DNA of 64,000 bases from Streptomyces sp. ISL-100 (lineage in GTDB: Bacteria > Actinomycetota > Actinomycetes > Streptomycetales > Streptomycetaceae), in assembly GCF_018614615.1 (NCBI RefSeq), contig NZ_JAGGOK010000066.1:1-64000 (forward strand), given 5' to 3'. The position numbers and the translations under genes are program-made. This document shows positions 52,751-61,882 of the stretch, piece by piece. Each line of letters opens with the position of its first letter. Positions within the stretch are counted from its first letter, which is position 1. Under the pieces are notes generated by a model. It worked only from the letters and a program-made list of their open reading frames with translations, made no database searches and was not told where the DNA came from.

Positions 52751-53508
52751 AGGGTCCATCCCAGCAGACAGACCGCCAGCGCCGAAACCGGCAGCGCGGC
52801 CGCGTACGACCACTGCGCCCGCGTCGCGGTCACTTCGTCGATCACCGGCATGGTGCCGGTGTACCCCCTGCTGACCATGGCCAGATGCACCCGCTCACCT
52901 CTCTCGTACGAGCGGATGAAGAGCGCACCCGCGGTCTTGCCCAGAACACCCCAGTGCCGCACGCCCCGCGCCTCGAATCCGCGCGAGCGGCGGGCGATCG
53001 ACATCCGGCGCATCTCGTCCGTGATCACATCGCCGTACCGGATCATGAACGACGCAATCTGCACGAGCAGCGGCGGCAGTTTCAGCCGCTGAAGCCCGAG
53101 CAGCAGAGACCGCAGCTCGGTCGTGGACGCCAGCAGGACAGACGCGGCGACGCCCAGCGTTCCCTTGGCGAGGACGTTCCAGGCACCCCACAGCCCCGAG
53201 ACGCTCAGCGACATGCCGAGCACCTCCACCCGCTCCCCCTGCGCCACAAAGGGCATCAGCACCGCGAACGCGACAAAAGGCACCTCGATGAGCAGCCGCT
53301 TCAGCAGGTACCCGGCCGGCACGCGCGCGGCGTACGCGACCCCGCCGAGCAGGGCGGCGTACAGCCCGAACGCCCACATCGCCTCACGCGGCGTGGAGAC
53401 GACCACGAGCACGAAGCAGAAGACGGCGGCGAGCTTGCAGTGCGGCGGCAGGGCGTGCACCGCGCTGTGCCCGTGCCGGTAGAGCTTGTGGGCGTGACCC
53501 GCGCCCAT
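52747..53508 (-). CDS. nikQ: ECF transporter transmembrane component (CbiQ/NikQ)
   Basis: A 253-residue T-component with about five or six membrane helices and the coupling motif typical of CbiQ: RMSIARRSRGFEARG (about 168-182). The start is ATG 53508 (MGAGHAHKLYRHGHS), with several N-terminal histidines. It ends inside the ATPase start and begins 1 bp after the nikMN stop. Confidence 0.9.
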
Positions 53509-53509
53509 G

Positions 53510-54580
53510 TCAGGCGGTTTCCTTGTCCTCGGTACGCACCGACACGACCTCGGCCGGCCGGTCGGCGTCGCGCCGGCGCCGCACCGTCCAGAAGACGCCG
53601 CTGCCGACTACGACGGTCGCGCCGACACCCACCGCCCCCGCGAGGCCGCCGGAGATACGGCCGTCGGTGATGCCGCTGACGCTGTAATCGGCAAGCGGGG
53701 AGTCTGCGGCGGCGTGCTCCTCGACCTTCTTGTCGAACCCCTGGTCGGCGGCGACCTTCTCCAGTCCGTCAGGGCTGGCGGAGGCGTAGAACGAAACGAA
53801 CCCGGCGAGAACGAGCGCCGAGGCCAGCCCCGCGCCCCACACCTTGCGGGTGGAGCGAGCGGCGACGGGAGCCGGGGCCTCGGCCGGAGCAGCGTCCACC
53901 AGCTCGCCGCCCACCAGCAGCTTGAGCGGCGCGGTGAGTCCGCGCGCCCCGTGCACCAGGTCGGGGCGTACGGCGATGACGGCGCCCACGGTCAGCGCGG
54001 TGATCGCGGCCTCGCCGACGCCGATGAGGACGTGTACGCCGACCATCGCGGTCAGAACCTTGCCGATCGGCACGTCCGTCGTGCCCCCGACGGCGTAGAT
54101 GAGGGTGAAGGCCGCGGCAGCGGCGGGCACGGACACCAGAGCGGCGACGAAAGCGGAGGCGGTGACGGACGAGCGGCGACGCGGAAGGATCTTCACGAGG
54201 CCGCGGAAGAGAGCGTACGCGACGAGAACCGTCACCACGCCCATGACGCTGATGTTGACACCGAGCGCGGTGAGCCCGCCGTCCGCGAAGAGGATGCCCT
54301 GCATCAGCAGGACGACCGAGATGCACAGCACACCGGTGAACGGGCCGACGAGTATCGCGGCGAGCGCGCCGCCCAGCAGATGCCCGCTGGTGCCGGCCGC
54401 GACGGGGAAGTTCAGCATCTGTACGGCGAAGATGAACGCGGCGACGAGCCCGGCGAGCGGGGCCGTCCGCTCGTCCAGTTCGCGGCGCGCGCCGCGCAGG
54501 CTGACGGCGACTGCGCCCACCGCGACAACACCTGCCACAGCCGAGACAGGTGTGTTGATGAATCCGTCGGGGACATGCAT
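53510..54580 (-). CDS. nikMN: ECF transporter substrate-specificity protein NikM fused to NikN
   Basis: A 356-residue protein. The extreme N-terminus MHVPDGFI is the metal-binding start of CbiM/NikM (His2 as ligand), which requires ATG 54580 as the real start. Seven helices follow (about 5-210). The C-terminal part with SPDGLEKVAADQGF and a final membrane helix matches CbiN/NikN, so M and N are fused, as in many nickel systems. Downstream lie nikQ and nikO. A Nur-box-like site at 54642-54658 lies between its -10 and the ssgE side. Confidence 0.9.
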   Translation of the reverse strand: MHVPDGFINTPVSAVAGVVAVGAVAVSLRGARRELDERTAPLAGLVAAFIFAVQMLNFPVAAGTSGHLLGGALAAILVGPFTGVLCISVVLLMQGILFADGGLTALGVNISVMGVVTVLVAYALFRGLVKILPRRRSSVTASAFVAALVSVPAAAAAFTLIYAVGGTTDVPIGKVLTAMVGVHVLIGVGEAAITALTVGAVIAVRPDLVHGARGLTAPLKLLVGGELVDAAPAEAPAPVAARSTRKVWGAGLASALVLAGFVSFYASASPDGLEKVAADQGFDKKVEEHAAADSPLADYSVSGITDGRISGGLAGAVGVGATVVVGSGVFWTVRRRRDADRPAEVVSVRTEDKETA

Positions 54581-54627
54581 GGAGAGGCTCCGCTTCCTGC
54601 GCGTACGCGGGGGTGATGAACCGTTCG

Positions 54628-54658
54628 ATGATAGTGCCCTCTTGCAAAGAGTTCGCAA
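54628..54658 (-). promoter_or_regulatory. Nur box and -10 element of the nickel transporter operon
   Basis: TTGCAA-AGAGT-TCGCAA (54642-54658) matches the Streptomyces Nur consensus TTGCAA-N5-TTGCAA with one mismatch. On the minus strand a TATCAT -10 lies at 54633-54628, so Nur with Ni(II) bound there would block the nikMN promoter about 62 bp before its ATG. Confidence 0.75.
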
Positions 54659-54746
54659 GAGCGCACTGGTCACAAATAAAGCGGAGCGCGCGCCCTAAAA
54701 TATGGGACATTAGAGGACAAAAGCCCCGAAACTGAGGAGCCGCCCG

Positions 54747-55130
54747 ATGCACCCCGCAATTGAGGACCACGCACGGGCTTGCCTGATCACCGACGGCCCC
54801 CAGCGCCACGCCGTCCCGGTCGCCCTCCGGTACGACCCGGAGGAGGACCCGCTGGCGGTGCACCTGATCTTCCCGCCGGACGTCTCGCCCGACGGCGCCG
54901 AGAACGAATGGGTCTTCGACCGGTCCCTCCTGGAGGGGGGCATGAGCCGCCCGACCGAAACGGAGAGCGGTGACGTCAGGGTCTGGCCGTGCGGCAGGGT
55001 GCAGGCGGTGATGGAACTGCGTTCGCCGCAGGGCATGGCTGTGATCCAGTTCGACCGGACGCCGCTGCTGCGCTTTCTGCGGCGTACGCACGCCGTCGAA
55101 GAACCGCCACTCGCCGAAGCCGACCACTGA
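54747..55130 (+). CDS. ssgE: SsgA-like protein, probably SsgE
   Basis: A 127-residue SsgA-like protein, a family unique to morphologically complex actinomycetes and involved in septation and spore-wall remodelling. It keeps the family core: VPVALRYDPEEDPLAVHLIF, then WVFDRSLLEGGM and a C-terminal FDRTPLLRFLRRT. SsgE has been linked to spore release. The symbol rests on recall of the position (SsgE gene near the nickel transporter). ATG 54747 has GAGGAG upstream. Divergent from nikMN. Confidence 0.85.
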   Translation: MHPAIEDHARACLITDGPQRHAVPVALRYDPEEDPLAVHLIFPPDVSPDGAENEWVFDRSLLEGGMSRPTETESGDVRVWPCGRVQAVMELRSPQGMAVIQFDRTPLLRFLRRTHAVEEPPLAEADH

Positions 55131-55152
55131 ACCGTCCCCCGCCGAAAACCAA

Positions 55153-55204
55153 TGAGGTCCCCCTGGACCGGACCGGCAGTTGCCGGAACCCCAGGGGGAC
55201 CTCA
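55153..55204. terminator. Bidirectional terminator between ssgE and the MMPL gene
   Basis: A 14-bp perfect stem, TGAGGTCCCCCTGG with CCAGGGGGACCTCA, closing an inner CCGGCA/TGCCGG stem. Confidence 0.8.
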
Positions 55205-55290
55205 CCGTCGCACCGGATCCCGTCCCCACGAGCCGGTGCGCGACCGGGACCGCCTTCCGCTCATGGAACGGCCCCGGAGCTTTTCAGTGC

Positions 55291-57507
55291 CTACGCACGG
55301 ACCAGCTCCCGCTCGCCCCGAGACGCGTCGTCACCCAGCTCCTTGCGCAGCTGCTCACCCTCGACGTCCACGTTCGGCAGCACCTTGTCGAGCCCGCGCG
55401 GCAGCCACCATGCCTTCTTGCCGAGCAGCGCCAGCACGGCCGGCACGATGGCCATCCGTACGACGAAGGCATCGAAGAAGACGGCGATCGCGAGCCCGAA
55501 GCCGATCATCTTGACCATCGACTCGCTGGACCCGATGAAGCCGGCGAAGACGGCCATCATGATCACGGCAGCGGCGGTGACGACGCGCGCGCCGTGCTGG
55601 AAACCGGTGACGATCGCCTGGCCCGGCCGCTCCCCGTGGACGTACGCCTCACGCATGCGCGTGACGAGGAAGACCTCGTAATCCATGGCGAGACCGAAGA
55701 CGACACCCACCATGAAGATCGGCATCATCGACATCACAGGCCCGGTCTGCTCGACACCGAACACACTCGCCAGCCAGCCCCACTGGAAGACCGCGACCAC
55801 CGCGCCGAGCGCCGCCACCACGGACAGCAGGAACCCGAGCGCCGCCTTGAGCGGGACGAGCACCGAGCGGAAGACCAGCATCAGCAGCAGAAACGCGAGG
55901 CCGACGACGAGCGCGAGGTAGGGCAGCAGCGCGTCGTTCATCTTCTGCGAGAAGTCGATGTTCATGGCCGTCGAGCCAGTGACCAGGACGTCGGCGCCGG
56001 TGTCGGACTTCAGGTCCGTACCCGCGTCGCGGATGGACCGTACGAGCTCCTCGGTCCCCTCCGAACTGGGCCGGTCCTTCGGAACGACGGTAACCACCGA
56101 CGTGTCGCCGGCCTTGTTCAGCGGCCCGGGCACGGTGGCGGCGACGCCGTCCATGCCCTTCACGGTGTCGGTGACCTTCGCCAGCGCGTCCTTGGGCTCC
56201 TCGGCGCCCTTGACGTCGACGACCAGCATCAGCGGCCCGTTGAAGCCCGGCCCGAAGCCGTCGGAAAGCAGGTCGTAGGCCTTGCGCTGCGTGGTGCTGA
56301 CGGGCTGTGAACCGTCGTCGGGCAGCCCCATCTCCAGCGAGCCCGCGGGTACGGCGACGATGCCGAGCCCCACGACGGCGGTGACCAGCACAGCGACCGG
56401 CCGACGCAGTACGAACCGAGCCCAGCGCGTACCCATATTGGGCTTGCCCGCGCCTTCCGCAGCGACCTCGCCCTGCCGCTTGCGGGCCTTGCGCCCGAAG
56501 ACCTTCTTCCCCGCGAACCCGAGCAGCGCCGGAACCAGCGTCAGCGCGATGAGAACGGCGATCACCACGGTGCCCGCGGCGGCGAAGCCCATCTTCGTCA
56601 GCATCGGAATGTTGACGACGGCGAGCCCGACCAGCGCGATCACGACAGTCAGCCCGGCGAATACGACGGCGGACCCGGCCGTGCCGACGGCCCGCCCGGC
56701 GGCGTCCTCCGGCTCACGGCCCTCGGCCAGCTCGGCGCGGTAACGGGACACGATGAACAGCGCGTAGTCGATGCCGACCGCCAGCCCGATCATCATCGCG
56801 AGCGTCGAGGTGGTGGAGCCGAGGTCAAGAACATTGGCCAGGGCAGTAATGGTTGAAATACCGATCCCCACCCCGATGATCGCGGTGAGCAGTGGCAGCC
56901 CCGCGGCGATCAGCGACCCGAAGGTGATGACCAGCACGATCGCGGCGACCGCGACTCCGATGATCTCGCCGGACCCGGTCTCGGGCACGGCCTGCAGCGC
57001 GTCACCACCGATCTCGACGGTCAGCCCGGCGTCCCGAGCCTCGTCACCGGCTTCAACGAGTGCCTCCCGGGCAGCATCCGTCAGCTCCATACCGCTGACC
57101 TTGTACGAGACCTGCACATAAGCGGTCGTACGGTCACGGCTGACAGCCTTGCCCGCGTACGGATCGACAACCGAAGCGATCTGATCGGCCCCGGCGCCGC
57201 TCTTCAGTCCGCCGACAACCTTCTCCACCTCTTCCCGGTGGCCGGCGTCGGTCATCCGCTCCCCTTCGGGAGCCTTGAACACCACGCGGGCGGTGGCACC
57301 GTCCGCAGCGGCCCCGGGGAAGCGCTCGTCGAGCAGGTCGAAGGCCTTCTGAGCCTCGGTCCCGGGTATGGAGAAGGAACTGGAAGTGGCAGTGGACGCG
57401 GAGGCGGCGCCGACACCGGCGAACACCAGCAGCGCGACCCAGGCGAGGGCGACGAAGGGGCGGCGGCGGAAGGCGAACCGGCCCATTTTGTAAAGGAATG
57501 TGGCCAC
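55291..57507 (-). CDS. MMPL-family RND transporter
   Basis: A 738-residue membrane protein of the MMPL class, exporting lipids or hydrophobic compounds. Two halves each carry a cluster of membrane helices: one N-terminal helix then a large periplasmic-type loop (about 45-185) and helices about 190-375; the second loop about 405-535 and helices about 540-715. Conserved charged pairs appear in GLAVGIDYALFIVSRYR and GLAMDYEVFLVTRMRE. GTG 57507 is the start, preceded by GGGAG. It lies 162 bp downstream of a TetR gene on the same strand, its likely controller. Confidence 0.9.
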   Translation of the reverse strand: MATFLYKMGRFAFRRRPFVALAWVALLVFAGVGAASASTATSSSFSIPGTEAQKAFDLLDERFPGAAADGATARVVFKAPEGERMTDAGHREEVEKVVGGLKSGAGADQIASVVDPYAGKAVSRDRTTAYVQVSYKVSGMELTDAAREALVEAGDEARDAGLTVEIGGDALQAVPETGSGEIIGVAVAAIVLVITFGSLIAAGLPLLTAIIGVGIGISTITALANVLDLGSTTSTLAMMIGLAVGIDYALFIVSRYRAELAEGREPEDAAGRAVGTAGSAVVFAGLTVVIALVGLAVVNIPMLTKMGFAAAGTVVIAVLIALTLVPALLGFAGKKVFGRKARKRQGEVAAEGAGKPNMGTRWARFVLRRPVAVLVTAVVGLGIVAVPAGSLEMGLPDDGSQPVSTTQRKAYDLLSDGFGPGFNGPLMLVVDVKGAEEPKDALAKVTDTVKGMDGVAATVPGPLNKAGDTSVVTVVPKDRPSSEGTEELVRSIRDAGTDLKSDTGADVLVTGSTAMNIDFSQKMNDALLPYLALVVGLAFLLLMLVFRSVLVPLKAALGFLLSVVAALGAVVAVFQWGWLASVFGVEQTGPVMSMMPIFMVGVVFGLAMDYEVFLVTRMREAYVHGERPGQAIVTGFQHGARVVTAAAVIMMAVFAGFIGSSESMVKMIGFGLAIAVFFDAFVVRMAIVPAVLALLGKKAWWLPRGLDKVLPNVDVEGEQLRKELGDDASRGERELVRA

Positions 57508-57669
57508 GAGGGCGTACTCCCGGTCAGGTCGTTGGTACGAACAGGGCATGGGTGACCAGCCCGACGACGAGAGCGGTGCGCGTCAGGTGGAGCGTTTCTG
57601 CGGGGACGGACGCCGGGCGGGGAGATTCCACAGCGCCGCTGGGGCTAAGCCACGACTACACCGGGGCCA

Positions 57670-58245
57670 TCAGGCAACACCCAGCGCGGGCAGCACCACG
57701 GCATCGACGTAGTCGGCGAGAAAGGCCCGGTCGGGCGACCGGCCCTCGATGAGTTCCTGGGCGACGAAGGCGCCGACCAGCATGTGCGGGACGTACCGCA
57801 GAGCGGCTGTCTCGGCAGGGATCTCTCCCCGGTCGACGGCACGCCGCAGCAGGCCGTCCAGTCCGGTGAGCTCGGGCGCGAGGAGCAATTCCCGAAGCGC
57901 CTGATGGAGATCAGGGTTCGCGTGCACGGCCTGGGCGAGCCCCCGCATCAGCGCGGAGTCCCTCTCCAGCTGACAGTCGTCCGTCCGGTCCACCAGGGCA
58001 TGGAAGTCGCCCCTCAGCGTGCCGGTGTCGATGTCGGCAACGCTCACGGGCTTGTTGTGCCGCAGTGCCCTGGCCACGAGCTCCGGCTTACTCCCCCACT
58101 GGCGGTAGAGGGTGGCCTTGCTGGACCGGGTGCGGGACGCGACGGCATCCATGGTCAGCCCGTCGTACCCGACTTCCCGGAGCAGATCGAGGACGGCTTC
58201 GTACAACTCACTCTCGCGTTCGGCCGTAAGCCGTGTGCGTCCCAT
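57670..58245 (-). CDS. TetR-family regulator upstream of the MMPL transporter
   Basis: A 191-residue repressor with HTH (about 11-57): SELYEAVLDLLREVGYDGLT then DAVASRTRSSKATLYRQWGS. The C-terminal domain matches TetR_C_33-like proteins (RGLAQAVHANPDLHQALREL). ATG 58245 follows GGAGGAGG at 5 nt. Two CGAAACNGTTTCG palindromes lie just upstream, so it should regulate itself, the downstream MMPL gene, and possibly the divergent tricorn protease. Confidence 0.9.
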   Translation of the reverse strand: MGRTRLTAERESELYEAVLDLLREVGYDGLTMDAVASRTRSSKATLYRQWGSKPELVARALRHNKPVSVADIDTGTLRGDFHALVDRTDDCQLERDSALMRGLAQAVHANPDLHQALRELLLAPELTGLDGLLRRAVDRGEIPAETAALRYVPHMLVGAFVAQELIEGRSPDRAFLADYVDAVVLPALGVA

Positions 58246-58265
58246 CCCAACCTCCTCCGAACCGA

Positions 58266-58326
58266 ACGAAACGGTTTCGTACACCACGACGGTACGCCCG
58301 CACCCCACCGAAACGAAACCGTTTCG
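58266..58326. promoter_or_regulatory. Paired TetR operators between tetR and the tricorn protease gene
   Basis: ACGAAAC-G-GTTTCGT (58266-58280) is a perfect 15-nt palindrome. A second, CGAAAC-C-GTTTCG, spans 58314-58326. They lie 21-35 bp and 69-81 bp before the TetR start. Confidence 0.75.
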
Positions 58327-58381
58327 ATGGTGTTCTGCGCCACAAGTTGCCGCGCCCCCGCCATGCGGAAAGCATTGGGGG

Positions 58382-61300
58382 GTGAGCGACGCACCCGGGT
58401 CCGTCGGCCCGCAAGAGACCACGCCCGCCGCGCGAAGCACGGTGCCAGGAGGGGACGCGTCGGGGCGCTCCCCGCAGGGCGTTGAACGCAACCACCCCGA
58501 AGAAATCCCCGTACCCGAACGCTCGACGCCCGAGGAGACGCCGCGGCGCGGCACCGACCCCGCAGCCCCCGCACAAGGCCGAGGCGCGACCCCGCGAAGC
58601 GACACCCTCGCCTACCTCCGCTTCCCGCACCTGCACGGCGACATGCTCTGCTTCGCCGCCGAGGACGACCTCTGGATCGCCCCGATCGTCCCGGCCGGCA
58701 AGCAGCCCGACCGGGCCTGGCGCCTCACGGTCGACCGTACGAAGGTCTCCCACCCCCGCTTCTCCCCCGACGGCCGCCACATCGCGTTCACCACCTGGCG
58801 CAGCCTCGACCCCGAAGTCCACCTCGTCCCCGTGGACGGCGGCCCCGCCCGCAGACTCAGCTACTGGGGATCCCTCGACACCCGCGTCTGCGGCTGGACC
58901 CCCGAATCGCCCGACCACCCCCCGCACATCCTCGCCGTCGCCTCCCACGGCCAGCCGTTCTCGCACTTCTCGTGGGCCTACACCCTCCCCACTGACGGCA
59001 GCCCCGGATCCCAGCTCCCCTGGGGCCCGGTCTCCGACATCGCGGTCGCGGACATCGACAATGAGCGCCGTACGCTCCTGCTCACCGGAAAACCCCCGCA
59101 CGAGCCAGCCGCGTGGAAGCGCTACCGAGGCGGCGCCACCGGCCGCCTGTGGCTGCACGGCAAGCGACTGCTGCCCGACATCGGCGGCCACCTCAACTGC
59201 CCCATGTTCGTGAACGGACGCATCGCGTTCCTCTCCGACCACGAGGGCGTGGGCAACCTCTACTCCTGCCAGTACGACGGCACCGACCTCCGCCGCCACA
59301 CCGACCACGACGCGTTCTACGCACGCAACGCCTCCAGCGACGGCACCCGCGTCGTCTACCAGTGCGCGGGCGACCTGTGGCTGGTCGACGACCTGTCCCC
59401 CGGCGCTGTACCGCGCCGCCTGGACGTCCGCCTCGGCGGCCCCCGCGCCGGCCGGCGCACGTACCAGGTCCCGGCCGCCGCCAACGTCGACGGCCTGTCC
59501 GTCGACGCCACGGGCCGCGCCAGCGCGGTCGTGGTCCGGGGCAGCCTGTACTGGCTGACCCACCGCGACGGCCCCGCCCGCACCATCACGGACACACCCG
59601 GCGTACGGGCCCGCCTGCCCGAAATGCTCGGCGGCAGCGGCCAGGTCGCGTACATCACGGACGCGGAGGGCGAGGACGCGATCGAGATCGCGTACCTGCC
59701 GCGCGCGAGCGGCGACCGCGAGCCGCGCCGCCTCGCCGCCGGCAAGCTCGGGCGCGTACACGACCTCGTGTCGGACCCGGAGGGTGAACGCATCGCGATC
59801 GCCTCCCACGACGGCCGCCTCCTCCTGGTCAGCACGATGGAAGAACCAGAAGGCGAAGCCGGCGAGGTCACCGAACTGACCCGCTCCACCAACGGCCCCG
59901 TCCGCGACGTCGCCTTCTCCCCCGACGGAGCCTGGCTGACCTGGTCGCACCCCGGAATCGGCCGCTCCCTGCGCCAGATCAAACTGGCCAAAATCAAATC
60001 AAAACAAATCATCGACGTCACGAACGGCCGCTTCGAGGACGAGAACCCCGTCTTCACGAGCGACGGCCGCTATCTCGCCTTCCTCTCCTGGCGAGGCTTC
60101 GACCCGGTGTACGACGTCCACACCGGGGACCTCTCGTTCCCGCTGGGCTGCCGCCCCTACCTCGTCCCGCTCTCCTCCGCGACGCCCTCCCCCTTCGCGG
60201 TGTCCGCGGAAGGCCGTCCGGCGGCGGGCGGACTGGACCCGGTGGAGGGCGAGGAGAGCGAGAGCACCGACGGCATGACCGTCCTGGTCGAGGTCGAGGG
60301 CCTGGCGAGCCGGGTGACACCCTTCCCCGTGGCCGCCTCCAAATACTCGGGCCTGCAGCCCGTTTCCGGCGGCGGCCTGGTGTGGCTGCGCTGGCCGATC
60401 TCGGGAGCACTCGGCGAGACGTTCGCCAATCCGGCCGACATGTCGGGCCGCCCCACCCTCGAACACTTCAACCTGACCAAGGCGCGCAAGACCGAACTCG
60501 TGGACCACCTGGACTGGTTCGCGGTGAGCGGCGACGGCACCCGCCTGGTGGTGATGGACGAAGGCGAGATGCGCGCCGTCCCGGCCACCGAGACCGGCGA
60601 CACCGATACGACGGTCTACCTGGACCTGCGCCGCATCATGCACCAGGTCGACCCGGAGGCGCAGTGGCGCCAGGCGTACGCGGAGGCCGGCCGCATCGTA
60701 CGGGCGTACTTCTGGGAACCGCACATGTGCGGCATCGACTGGCAGGCGGTCCTCGACCAGTACCGCCCGCTGCTCGAACGCGTGGCGACCCCCGACGAGT
60801 TCGCGGACCTGCTCCGCGAGGTCCTGGGCGAGCTGGGCACCTCGCACGCGTACGTCGCCGCCGCGCGCCGCAACGAGGGGCCGCCGCACTACCAGCGCGC
60901 TATGGGCCTGCTCGGCGCGAACTTCGTGTGCAGGGACGGGGCATGGCTGGTACGCCGCATCCTCCCCGGCGAGTCGTCCGACTCCAAGGCACGTTCACCG
61001 CTGGCCGGTACGGGCATCAGGGAAGGCGCGGTCCTCACGCACGTGGACGGCCGCCCGGTGGATCCGGTGGCAGGCCCGTACCCCCTGCTTTCGGCGGCCG
61101 GGGGAACGACGGTGGAGCTGACGTTCAAGCCGGCGGAGGGCGAAGGCCCGGCCCGCCGGGTCGCGATCGTCCCGCTGATCGACGAGCGCCCGCTGCGCTA
61201 CCAGGACTGGGTGGCCAAACGCCGGGAGGTGGTGCGGGAGTTGAGCGGCGGAAAGTGCGGCTACCTGCACATCCCCGACATGGGCGGCTCCGGCTGGGCA

Positions 61301-61882
61301 CAGTTCAACCGCGACCTGCGGATGGAAGTCTCACTCCCGGCCCTGATCGTCGACGTACGGGGCAACGCGGGCGGCAACATCAGCGAACTGGTCGTCGAAA
61401 AGCTCACCCGCACCATCATCGGCTGGGACCTGACGCGCGACGCGCAGCCGGTCTCGTACGCCTCGAACGGCCCCCGGGGGCCGGTGGTCGCCCTGGCCGA
61501 CGAGGCGACGTCGTCGGACGGCGACATGATCACGGCGGCGTTCAAGTTGCTGAAACTGGGCCCGGTGGTGGGCCAGCGCACCTGGGGCGGGGTGGTGGGC
61601 ATGACCGGCCGCCACACGCTGGGCGACGGCACAGTGATCACCGTGCCGATGAACGCGGCGTGGTTCGACGCGTACGGCTGGACGGTGGAGAACCACGGCG
61701 TGGAGCCGGACATCGAGGTGCTGCGTACGCCGCTCGACTGGGCGGAGGGGCGCCACGCACAGCTGGCCGACGCGGTTCAGGTGGCGCTGGACCTCCTGGC
61801 TTCGCGCCCGGCGGCAACCCCGCCGACGTACACGAACGTCCCGAACAAAACCCGCCCGAACCTGCCGCCGCGCACGGGGTGA
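58382..61882 (+). CDS. Tricorn-type S41 protease with beta-propeller
   Basis: A large cytoplasmic protease that degrades oligopeptides downstream of the proteasome. Up to 1166 residues. After an unusual 75-residue N-terminus the conserved part begins YLRFPHLHGDMLCFAAEDDL and continues as a six- and seven-bladed propeller region (about 80-690) with repeats such as HPRFSPDGRHIAFTTW. A PDZ-like domain (about 850-940) and the S41 core (about 940-1130) follow. The nucleophile is probably Ser1044 in TSSDGDMIT, and the His is likely in LGTSHAYV. Only GTG 58382 and GTG 58442 are available starts; both lie in or next to a dispersed repeat, so the N-terminus is repeat-derived. Confidence 0.88.
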   Translation: MSDAPGSVGPQETTPAARSTVPGGDASGRSPQGVERNHPEEIPVPERSTPEETPRRGTDPAAPAQGRGATPRSDTLAYLRFPHLHGDMLCFAAEDDLWIAPIVPAGKQPDRAWRLTVDRTKVSHPRFSPDGRHIAFTTWRSLDPEVHLVPVDGGPARRLSYWGSLDTRVCGWTPESPDHPPHILAVASHGQPFSHFSWAYTLPTDGSPGSQLPWGPVSDIAVADIDNERRTLLLTGKPPHEPAAWKRYRGGATGRLWLHGKRLLPDIGGHLNCPMFVNGRIAFLSDHEGVGNLYSCQYDGTDLRRHTDHDAFYARNASSDGTRVVYQCAGDLWLVDDLSPGAVPRRLDVRLGGPRAGRRTYQVPAAANVDGLSVDATGRASAVVVRGSLYWLTHRDGPARTITDTPGVRARLPEMLGGSGQVAYITDAEGEDAIEIAYLPRASGDREPRRLAAGKLGRVHDLVSDPEGERIAIASHDGRLLLVSTMEEPEGEAGEVTELTRSTNGPVRDVAFSPDGAWLTWSHPGIGRSLRQIKLAKIKSKQIIDVTNGRFEDENPVFTSDGRYLAFLSWRGFDPVYDVHTGDLSFPLGCRPYLVPLSSATPSPFAVSAEGRPAAGGLDPVEGEESESTDGMTVLVEVEGLASRVTPFPVAASKYSGLQPVSGGGLVWLRWPISGALGETFANPADMSGRPTLEHFNLTKARKTELVDHLDWFAVSGDGTRLVVMDEGEMRAVPATETGDTDTTVYLDLRRIMHQVDPEAQWRQAYAEAGRIVRAYFWEPHMCGIDWQAVLDQYRPLLERVATPDEFADLLREVLGELGTSHAYVAAARRNEGPPHYQRAMGLLGANFVCRDGAWLVRRILPGESSDSKARSPLAGTGIREGAVLTHVDGRPVDPVAGPYPLLSAAGGTTVELTFKPAEGEGPARRVAIVPLIDERPLRYQDWVAKRREVVRELSGGKCGYLHIPDMGGSGWAQFNRDLRMEVSLPALIVDVRGNAGGNISELVVEKLTRTIIGWDLTRDAQPVSYASNGPRGPVVALADEATSSDGDMITAAFKLLKLGPVVGQRTWGGVVGMTGRHTLGDGTVITVPMNAAWFDAYGWTVENHGVEPDIEVLRTPLDWAEGRHAQLADAVQVALDLLASRPAATPPTYTNVPNKTRPNLPPRTG
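58438..58551 (+). repeat. Dispersed repeat, copy 2, read as protein in the tricorn N-terminus
   Basis: Matches the reverse complement of 41702-41817 at roughly 85% by eye, including GGAGGGGACGCGTCGGGGCG and CGAGGAGACGCCGCGGCGCG. It supplies GTG 58442 and about 37 codons (GDASGRSPQGVERN, EIPVPERSTPEETPRRG). Confidence 0.75.

Noticed and set aside
54581..54746. Cobalamin riboswitch upstream of the CbiM/NikM gene
   Set aside because: The leader is only about 40-60 nt and shows no B12-box-like sequence; a Nur-box match explains the region better.
58208..59950. Minus-strand open frame of about 580 codons opposite the tricorn protease
   Set aside because: Gly/Ala/Val/Asp-rich composition typical of antisense frames in high-GC coding DNA; the plus strand encodes a conserved protease.
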